A DNA stretch of 10,202 bases from Candidatus Aminicenantota bacterium (lineage in GTDB: Bacteria > Acidobacteriota > Aminicenantia > Aminicenantales > Saccharicenantaceae): the NCBI GenBank assembly GCA_026393955.1, contig JAPKZE010000439.1:1-10202 (forward strand), read 5' to 3'. Made by a program: the position numbers and the translations under genes. The notes under the pieces were generated by a model, which made no database searches, had not been told where the DNA came from, and saw only the letters and a list, made by a program, of their open reading frames with translations. Of this stretch, positions 5,613-10,202 are shown piece by piece (positions within the stretch are counted from its first letter, which is position 1; every line of letters starts with the position of its first letter).

Positions 5613-6731
5613 ATGACGCATCACAGGAAAACGCGGCTTCTCGCGGCGCTGGCCGGCGTTCTGGCCCTCGCCCTGGCCGGAACCGCCGTGCTGACGGCAA
5701 AGGCGCCGGCCGCGACATCCGGGCCGTCCGCGACAACCGGGTTGTCGGGCTACATCCTCAACGACGGCCACGTCCACCTGACCAATTACATCCAGGAGGG
5801 CCCCACGGCCCGCGAGTTCCTGAAGGTCATGGGCGACAAGGTCGGCCGGGCGACGCTGTTCGGCCTGCCCTTGCAGCAGATGTGGTCCTACGGCAATACG
5901 GGCGATTACGCCCCGACCTACTACCTGCAGACCGACGCGCCCCTCTACTACTATTCCTTCACCGACGCTTACATCGCCATGCAATACAAGTCCCTGACCC
6001 CCAAGGAGCAGGCGCGGTTCGATCCCATGATCACCGGCTTCAATCCCGCCGACATGTACGCGGCGGACCACATCCGCCGGGTGCTGAAGACATTCCCCGG
6101 GGTCTTCGTCGGGATCGGCGAGTTCTCGATCCACAAGGAGTTCGTGTCGGCCAAGACCGCCGGCGGGCCGGCCAGCCTCACGGATAAAGCGCTGGACAAG
6201 ATCTTTGACTTCGCCGGCGAGGTCGGGCTGGTGACGCTCCTGCACAGCGACGCGGACGTGCCGTTCCCGAAGCCGAACCAGGAGCCTTGGCAGATCCTCC
6301 AGATGAGGGATCTCTTCCTGCGCCACCCCAAGACGACCATCATCTGGGCCCATATCGGCGTCGGGCGCGTTGTTCGTCCCCTGGAAGACCAGATCGGCAT
6401 CGTCGAGCGGGCCCTCAAAAATCCCGCGCTCAGCCACCTCTATTTCGACATCTCCTGGGACGAGGCGGCCAAGTACGTGGTCGCGACGCCGGAGAAGATC
6501 CAAAGGGCGGCCGACCTCGTCAACCGCTTTCCCGACCGGTTCCTCTTCGGCACGGACGAGGTCGCCCCGACCGACCAGGCCAAGTACCTGAAGACCTACG
6601 ATATCTACGCGCCTCTCTTGGCCAAGCTCACCCCCGAGGCGCGGGAGAAGCTCCTGAAGGGCAATTACGAGCGCATCTTCGACCAGGCCCGCCGCCGGGT
6701 GCGAGCCTGGGAGAAAGCGAATCTGAAATAG
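5613..6731 (+). CDS. Exported metal-dependent hydrolase, amidohydrolase_2/TatD-like
   Basis: A 372-residue protein with an N-terminal signal (HHRKTR followed by a hydrophobic stretch to about residue 30, AKAPAA), placing it in the periplasm. A TIM-barrel metal site can be traced: H53-x-H55 (DGHVHL) at the first strand, E170 (VGIGEFSIHKE), H211 (LLHSDAD), H247 (IIWAHIG) and D315 (LFGTDEV). The tail GNYERIF (350-356) matches the GN-ER-F ending common in amidohydrolase_2 proteins. The HxH/E/H/H/D order resembles TatD and related binuclear hydrolases, with Glu as bridging ligand. Substrate unknown: amide, lactone or ester hydrolysis are all possible. The start is supported by GAGG 6 nt upstream. 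It lies between two porin genes, 23 bp after the first, suggesting it acts on what the porin admits. Confidence 0.87.
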   Translation: MTHHRKTRLLAALAGVLALALAGTAVLTAKAPAATSGPSATTGLSGYILNDGHVHLTNYIQEGPTAREFLKVMGDKVGRATLFGLPLQQMWSYGNTGDYAPTYYLQTDAPLYYYSFTDAYIAMQYKSLTPKEQARFDPMITGFNPADMYAADHIRRVLKTFPGVFVGIGEFSIHKEFVSAKTAGGPASLTDKALDKIFDFAGEVGLVTLLHSDADVPFPKPNQEPWQILQMRDLFLRHPKTTIIWAHIGVGRVVRPLEDQIGIVERALKNPALSHLYFDISWDEAAKYVVATPEKIQRAADLVNRFPDRFLFGTDEVAPTDQAKYLKTYDIYAPLLAKLTPEAREKLLKGNYERIFDQARRRVRAWEKANLK

Positions 6732-6764
6732 ATGGGACGAGGGAAAATGAGGAAAGGAGAAAGA

Positions 6765-8066
6765 ATGAGAGACAAAAAGGACATCCGTCACATCGCCCTC
6801 CGGCTCTTGATGGTCGCGCTGCTCGTGGCCGCCGCCCTGCCGGCCCTGCGGGCCGAGGACGCGACTGCGACGGCCGCGGCCAAGAAGGCGGAGGAAGCCA
6901 AGGCGGCCGCCGCCCAAGAGACGACCGAGGCCAAGCCCCGGCTCGAGATCTACGGCGCGGCCATGCTCGACATGGGATACGAGACTGGCATAAGCGATCC
7001 GAACTGGTTCGATGTGGCCCGGCCCAGCAGACTTCCGTCCTCGCAGGCCCAAGCGGACTCGTGGGGCAAGGACGGCCACTGGTTCATGGGCGTGCGGCAG
7101 AGCCGCCTGGGCTTCAAGGGCTACCTGCCTACTTCCCTCGGCGAGATCAAGACGATCTTCGAGTTCGAGCTCTTCGGCACGGGCGTCGACGCCGGCCAGA
7201 CCACGTTCCGTCTCCGCCATGCCTACGGCGAGCTCGGCCACTTCGGCTTCGGCCAGACCTGGAGCCCGTTCATGGACCCGGACGTCTTCCCCAACTCGCT
7301 CGAGTACTGGGGCCCGAACGGCATGGTCTTCTTCCGCAACGTCCAGGCCCGCTGGATGCCGATCATGGGCGCCACGACCGTAACCGTCGCCCTCGAGCGC
7401 CCGGGCGCCAGCGCCGACCAGGGCGTCTACCAGGACCGCGTCGAGCTCCAGGGCGTCAAGGCCCGCTTCCCCCTGCCTGACCTCTCCGTGCAGGTCCGGC
7501 GGGCCGGCAAGTGGGGCCACGTCCAGCTGGCCGGGATGCTGCGCCAGATGAGATGGGACGACATGAACGACGATGAGTTCGATCTTTCGGGCAAGGCCAC
7601 GGGCTGGGGGCTGCACCTCAGCACCAACCTCGTCGTCGCCAAGGACACGGTCCGGGCCTCGGTCCTCTACGGCGAAGGCATCGAGAACTACATGAACGAC
7701 GCCCCCGTGGACGTCGGGATCCAGAACAACTTCACCAATCCGCTGACCCCGGTCGTCGGCAAGGCCCTGCCCATTTTCACCTTCGTCGCCTTCTTTGACC
7801 ACACCTGGAACGACAAGTTCACGAGCACCGTCGGCTACTCGATGGCCGACATCTCCAACACCGACGCCCAGGCCGACGACGCCTTCAAGCGCGGCGATTA
7901 CGCGCTCGTGAACCTCCTCTATTACCCAGTCCCGAATTTCTTCTGCGGCCCCGAGCTCCAGTGGGTGCAGCGCCAGAACTTCCGCGACGGCTGGAAGGTG
8001 GACGATTTCCGCATCCAGTTCTCGGCCAAGTACAGCTTCAGGTTATTCACGGTAGGAGGAAACTGA
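6765..8066 (+). CDS. DcaP-like outer-membrane channel
   Basis: A 433-residue barrel protein. A signal peptide (1-30, ending LPALRA before ED) precedes an Ala/Lys/Glu-rich helical segment (34-57) like the N-terminal coiled coil of DcaP porins. The barrel then starts with PRLEIYGAAMLDMGYE. The region at 109-200 (GVRQSRLGFKGYLPTS, EFELFGTG-DAGQTTFRLRHAYGE, GQTWSPFMDPDVFPN, YWGPNGMVFFRN) is highly characteristic of DcaP-like proteins, whose Acinetobacter members are trimeric channels for dicarboxylates and other small anions. The ATG at 6765 is preferred because AAAGGAG lies 5 nt upstream; in-frame ATGs at 6732 and 6747 are poorer. The C-terminus is odd: after a usual barrel ending (IQFSAKYSF) it adds RLFTVGGN, whose last codons are the glutaminase ribosome-binding site. 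Its stop overlaps the glutaminase start. Confidence 0.88.
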   Translation: MRDKKDIRHIALRLLMVALLVAAALPALRAEDATATAAAKKAEEAKAAAAQETTEAKPRLEIYGAAMLDMGYETGISDPNWFDVARPSRLPSSQAQADSWGKDGHWFMGVRQSRLGFKGYLPTSLGEIKTIFEFELFGTGVDAGQTTFRLRHAYGELGHFGFGQTWSPFMDPDVFPNSLEYWGPNGMVFFRNVQARWMPIMGATTVTVALERPGASADQGVYQDRVELQGVKARFPLPDLSVQVRRAGKWGHVQLAGMLRQMRWDDMNDDEFDLSGKATGWGLHLSTNLVVAKDTVRASVLYGEGIENYMNDAPVDVGIQNNFTNPLTPVVGKALPIFTFVAFFDHTWNDKFTSTVGYSMADISNTDAQADDAFKRGDYALVNLLYYPVPNFFCGPELQWVQRQNFRDGWKVDDFRIQFSAKYSFRLFTVGGN

Positions 8067-9088
8067 TGAATCGCAAGACCCTCTCTGTTATCTGCGCGGC
8101 CTTCCTCGGCGTGGCCCTGCTCGCCGGGACCGTGGCCGCCCAGACGGAATCCGAGATCAATGCCGCCCTGCAGGCCGCGTACGCCAAGTACAAGGACCTG
8201 CAGGAAGGCAAGAACGCCGACTACATCCCGGCCCTGGCCAAGGTCGACTCCAAGATCTTCGGCATCGCCCTCGTGACCCCCGGCGGCAAGGTGTATACCG
8301 CGGGCGACATCAAGTCCGAGGTCTCCATCCAGTCCATCTGCAAGGTGTTCACCATGGCCAAGGTCATGGAGGAGCAGGGGGCCGAAGCGATCATAAAAAC
8401 GATCGGCGTCGACGCGACGGGCATGCGCTTCAACTCGATCGTGGCGGTGGAGTGGTCCCAGAAGCTGCTGAACGCGCGCGAGATCAACCCGCTCGTCAAC
8501 CCGGGCGCCATCGTGGCCGCCAGCATGCTCAAGGGCGCCAACCGCGACGCGATCTGGAAAAGCCTCCTGGGCTTCTATTCCGATTTCGCCGGCCGGCCGC
8601 TCTCGGTCAATCAAGAGGTCTTCAAATCGGAGAGCGACACGAACCAGCGCAACCAGGCCATCGGCTACCTGATGTACGCCTACGAGTGGATCAAGTCGGA
8701 GCCGATGCGGGCCACCGACATCTACACCGAAGCGTGCTCGGTCAACGTCAACGCCAAGGACCTGGCCATGATGGCGGGCACGCTGGCCAACGGCGGCAAG
8801 AATCCGGTCACGGGCAAGCAGGTCCTGAAGGCCGAGAACGTCCCCGGCCTCCTGGCCGTGATGGCCATCGCCGGCCTCTATGACGACTCGGGCAAGTGGC
8901 TGTATCGCACCGGCCTGCCCGGCAAGAGCGGGGTGGGCGGCGGCATCATCGCCGTCTCCCCCGGCAAGTTCGGGATCGCGGTCATCTCGCCGCCTCTCGA
9001 CGACGCCGGCAACAGCATCCGCGCCCAGAAGGCCATCGCCGACATCTCCAACGCGCTCGGCGGCAACCCGTACGCGGTCAAGAAGTAG
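8066..9088 (+). CDS. glsA: Exported glutaminase (GlsA family, serine-dependent)
   Basis: A 340-residue protein: signal peptide 1-25 (hydrophobic core to TVAA, then QTES) plus a full-length glutaminase domain. It should hydrolyse L-glutamine to glutamate and ammonia in the periplasm. The serine nucleophile motif is S90-I-C-K93 (SIQSICKVF). Other family positions are present: NPLVNPGAI (N145), SESDTNQRNQAI (E189, N196), IYTEACSV (Y220), AGLYDDSGKWLYR (Y272) and GLPGKSGVGGGI (284-294). Most GlsA enzymes are cytoplasmic, so the signal peptide is noteworthy. The start ATG shares its A with the TGA of the DcaP-like gene (TGATG) and has a strong AGGAGG 6 nt upstream, so the two are translationally coupled. 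It is the last gene of the operon; a strong terminator follows 30 bp later. Confidence 0.93.
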   Translation: MNRKTLSVICAAFLGVALLAGTVAAQTESEINAALQAAYAKYKDLQEGKNADYIPALAKVDSKIFGIALVTPGGKVYTAGDIKSEVSIQSICKVFTMAKVMEEQGAEAIIKTIGVDATGMRFNSIVAVEWSQKLLNAREINPLVNPGAIVAASMLKGANRDAIWKSLLGFYSDFAGRPLSVNQEVFKSESDTNQRNQAIGYLMYAYEWIKSEPMRATDIYTEACSVNVNAKDLAMMAGTLANGGKNPVTGKQVLKAENVPGLLAVMAIAGLYDDSGKWLYRTGLPGKSGVGGGIIAVSPGKFGIAVISPPLDDAGNSIRAQKAIADISNALGGNPYAVKK

Positions 9089-9118
9089 GGACGCAGCAGG
9101 TTCTTTTCGCATTCAGGA

Positions 9119-9166
9119 GCCCGGGGAGGCCCCGCGGAAGCGCGAGTCCCTCCCCGGGCATTTTTT
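9119..9166 (+). terminator. Strong intrinsic terminator of the porin/glutaminase operon
   Basis: GCCCGGGGAGG (9119-9129) pairs perfectly over 11 bp with CCTCCCCGGGC (9149-9159), followed by A and six T (9161-9166). The 19-nt loop contains a nested CGC-GGAA-GCG hairpin with a GNRA-type tetraloop (9133-9142). Confidence 0.9.
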
Positions 9167-9229
9167 ACCCCCTATTCCTCGGCCCCGGGTCCGCCGTCGG
9201 ACGCGTCCCTCAGCCGGAGGCGGACCTCA

Positions 9230-9258
9230 TTGACGGTGCCGCGGCCCGATGGTAACAT
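9230..9258 (+). promoter_or_regulatory. Sigma70-type promoter of the STAS-like gene
   Basis: TTGACG (9230-9235, 5 of 6), a 17-nt spacer and TAACAT (9253-9258, 4 of 6). The predicted start near 9265 gives a leader of about 35 nt containing the AAGGAGA ribosome-binding site (9286-9292). It follows the operon terminator, so the STAS gene is its own unit. Confidence 0.55.
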
Positions 9259-9300
9259 CCGGAGCGGCAACGCAGTCCCGGGCGGAAGGAGATAAGCGAC

Positions 9301-9663
9301 ATGGCCGCACAATTCCTGGGTATCGCCGGCGATATCCTGACGATCAAGGTCTCCGGACGGCTCGAGCGGGCCGAGCTTGCGGACGTGCAGCGATCGGCGA
9401 CGGCAGCCATTCAAAAGCACGGCCCGGTCCGCATCCTCGTCCTGAGCGAGAATTTCCTGGGCTGGGCCAAGGGCGGGGACTGGGGCGATCTCTCCTTCCA
9501 GATCGTCAACGACGCGTCCATCCGGAAAATGGCCGTCGTCAGCGACAAGGATTGGAAGGACCTGGTCCTCATGTTCACCGGCCAGGGGCTCCGCAACTTC
9601 CCGATCGAGCACTTCCTGCCGGCCGACGAAGCCAAGGCCCGGACCTGGCTCGCGGCCGACTGA
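9301..9663 (+). CDS. SpoIIAA-like / STAS-domain protein
   Basis: A 120-residue single-domain soluble protein. The order beta (FLGIAGDILTIKVSGRL), helix (ERAELADVQRSATAAIQK), beta (PVRILVLSENFLGW), helix, beta (IRKMAVVSDKDWKDLVLMF) and the end FPIEHFLPADEAKARTWLAA match the SpoIIAA-like family (PF11964). That family is related to STAS domains and often carries the closing F-x-x-x-E-A-x-x-WL pattern. Function in this family is poorly known; some members may bind lipids or act in regulation. A phosphorylatable Ser as in true anti-sigma antagonists is not evident. Ribosome-binding site AAGGAG is 9 nt before the ATG. It stands alone, with its own promoter and no kinase partner beside it. Confidence 0.8.
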   Translation: MAAQFLGIAGDILTIKVSGRLERAELADVQRSATAAIQKHGPVRILVLSENFLGWAKGGDWGDLSFQIVNDASIRKMAVVSDKDWKDLVLMFTGQGLRNFPIEHFLPADEAKARTWLAAD

Positions 9664-9673
9664 TCCTCCCCTC

Positions 9674-9729
9674 GTCCCGGGCTCTCCGGACCTGATATCC
9701 GGGACCGCCGGCCAAATATTTCTTTTTTT
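9674..9729 (+). terminator. Possible terminator after the STAS-like gene
   Basis: GTCCCGG (9674-9680) pairs with CCGGGAC (9699-9705). A competing CCGGA/TCCGG stem (9686-9702) uses the same 3' arm. A T-rich tract with seven T in a row ends at 9729, but 13 or more bases separate it from the stem, so it is not a classic intrinsic terminator. Confidence 0.35.
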
Positions 9730-9800
9730 ACCTGGTCCTCGTCGTTCCCTCGAGAGAAGCCCTGAGCACCGGCCTGATTCTCCCCGGTTAATTCCTACTT

Positions 9801-9814
9801 ATTTCCTAGGAAAT
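9801..9814. promoter_or_regulatory. Perfect 14-bp palindrome, candidate operator
   Basis: ATTTCCTAGGAAAT reads identically on both strands. It lies in an AT-rich patch directly abutting the ECF-type -35 candidate of the small exported protein gene (9815). No known regulator is assigned. Confidence 0.45.
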
Positions 9815-9843
9815 GAAACCTTTCGACCCGTCATTGCGTCTAA
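9815..9843 (+). promoter_or_regulatory. ECF-sigma-type promoter candidate for the small exported protein
   Basis: GAAACCT (9815-9821), a 16-nt spacer and GTCTAA (9838-9843) resemble the RpoE-class pattern (GGAACTT, 15-17 nt, GTCTAA or TCTGA). A start near 9850 gives a purine-rich leader of about 40 nt with GAGG at 9879-9882. A good sigma70 pair at normal spacing is not seen here. Confidence 0.35.
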
Positions 9844-9890
9844 ATGGATGTAAATAGAAAAGAAACGAACAAAAGAAAGAGGTAAATAAC

Positions 9891-10040
9891 ATGAAGATCA
9901 GCACGAAATTCGCGATTATTGTGGTCGCCGCCGTCTTATCGCTGGCCGGATTCGGCGTCCTCGCCAACTCCCTATCGGTGGGCAAGATCGTGGCGGACCT
10001 GACGCCGACCACCTCCTTCAGTGTCAGCATAAACGGCTGA
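9891..10040 (+). CDS. Small exported or membrane protein (49 residues), unknown function
   Basis: A short ORF starting MKISTKFAIIVVAAVLSLAG. It has a Lys-containing n-region, a 17-residue hydrophobic core and a possible signal-peptidase site after GVLA before NS. That would leave a mature peptide of about 24 residues rich in Ser and Thr, ending SFSVSING. GAGG lies 8 nt before the ATG, and the leader is strikingly AT- and purine-rich compared with the GC-rich surroundings. The N-terminus resembles the first membrane helix of chemotaxis-type receptors, so a truncated remnant is possible, but no receptor sequence continues after the stop. A genuine small secreted or inner-membrane protein is equally plausible. 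No family recognised. Confidence 0.5.
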   Translation: MKISTKFAIIVVAAVLSLAGFGVLANSLSVGKIVADLTPTTSFSVSING

Positions 10041-10065
10041 GCCCGTCTCCCCCACGGCCCCCCGT

Positions 10066-10095
10066 TTGACCCGTCCGCCGGGCCTGGATTATCAT
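10066..10095 (+). promoter_or_regulatory. Sigma70-type promoter of the Tat-exported protein gene
   Basis: TTGACC (10066-10071, 5 of 6), an 18-nt spacer and TATCAT (10090-10095, 5 of 6). The predicted start near 10102 leaves a leader of about 11 nt, just enough to include GGGGAG (10105-10110) ahead of the ATG at 10113. Confidence 0.55.
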
Positions 10096-10112
10096 GGGAC
10101 CGTAGGGGAGCC

Positions 10113-10202
10113 ATGAAAAAAGGTCACCTTTCCATACCCGGCTTGACCGGCTCTCGCCTTCTGACCCGCCGCGAAGCCCTGCGCATCGGACTCGCGGGCG
10201 GC
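10113..10202 (+). CDS. N-terminus of a Tat-exported protein (continues beyond window)
   Basis: Thirty codons are open to the window edge. Residues 18-30 contain TRREALRIGLAGG, a twin-arginine signal with RR followed by a hydrophobic region, so the product is probably folded before export by the Tat system. Such leaders are common on DUF1501 proteins, sulfatases and redox enzymes. The mature domain is outside the window, so no function is given. The start is set by the Met after GGGGAG; an upstream ATG at 10094 stops after three codons. Confidence 0.7.
   Translation, partial: MKKGHLSIPGLTGSRLLTRREALRIGLAGG

Noticed and set aside
5586..7802. 738-codon open frame on the minus strand
   Set aside because: It lies opposite the exported hydrolase and the DcaP-like gene, both of which have signal peptides, family motifs and ribosome-binding sites. 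Its Arg/Gly/Val/Asp/His-rich composition is the antisense shadow of GC-biased codons.
7922..9112. 396-codon open frame on the minus strand
   Set aside because: Antisense to the glutaminase, whose active-site motifs are unmistakable on the plus strand.
9806..10114. 102-codon minus-strand frame with a Phe-rich hydrophobic stretch
   Set aside because: The hydrophobic run is the complement of the A-rich leader of the small exported protein; no ribosome-binding site or family signal.
1..10202. Search for CRISPR arrays, IS ends, tRNA and rRNA
   Set aside because: No regularly spaced repeats, transposase motifs, terminal inverted repeats or structured RNA signatures were seen.

Overview
GC-rich window from a Gram-negative (diderm) bacterium: it encodes several outer-membrane beta-barrel proteins, exported periplasmic enzymes and a Tat-type leader. 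Codon use is strongly GC3-biased, which also opens long false ORFs on the opposite strands. The combination of NarL-type signalling with DUF481, DcaP-like and OprP-like barrels would suit Acidobacteriota or Aminicenantota, but this placement is a guess. There are no rRNA or tRNA genes, CRISPR arrays, insertion sequences or phage genes.

Left part (1-3828, minus strand). In transcription order: a soluble sensor histidine kinase with two tandem GAF modules (3828-2014); a NarL/LuxR-type response regulator overlapping it by 8 nt (2021-1380); a candidate terminator; a REC-only response regulator with its own leader (1245-844); and a DUF481 outer-membrane protein cut by the window edge (773-1) with its own promoter. 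The kinase and DUF481 genes have promoters placed so close to their ATG codons that their mRNAs should be nearly leaderless.

Middle (4141-9088, plus strand, divergent from the kinase). A tight four-gene envelope operon: OprP-like porin, exported TatD/amidohydrolase_2-type metal hydrolase, DcaP-like porin, exported serine glutaminase (GlsA family). The last two genes share a TGATG stop/start. The operon closes with a strong intrinsic terminator at 9119-9166. It reads as two outer-membrane channel plus periplasmic hydrolase pairs, probably for uptake and hydrolysis of small amides or carboxylates. The substrate of the first pair is unknown.

Regulatory link. The 312-bp divergent region holds a perfect 7-2-7 inverted repeat, the layout known for NarL-type binding sites. 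It also holds a 30-nt element (4021-4050) overlapping the porin promoter. A second copy of that element (24/30 identical, 17/19 in the core) lies upstream of the REC-only regulator on the other strand (1327-1298). This ties the signalling genes to the envelope operon and is the strongest sign of an uncharacterised regulated system here.

Right part (9230-10202, plus strand). Three independent units: a SpoIIAA-like STAS protein with a good sigma70-type promoter; a 49-residue exported small protein in an AT-rich patch with a perfect 14-bp palindrome and an ECF-type promoter candidate; and the first 30 codons of a Tat-exported protein running off the window.
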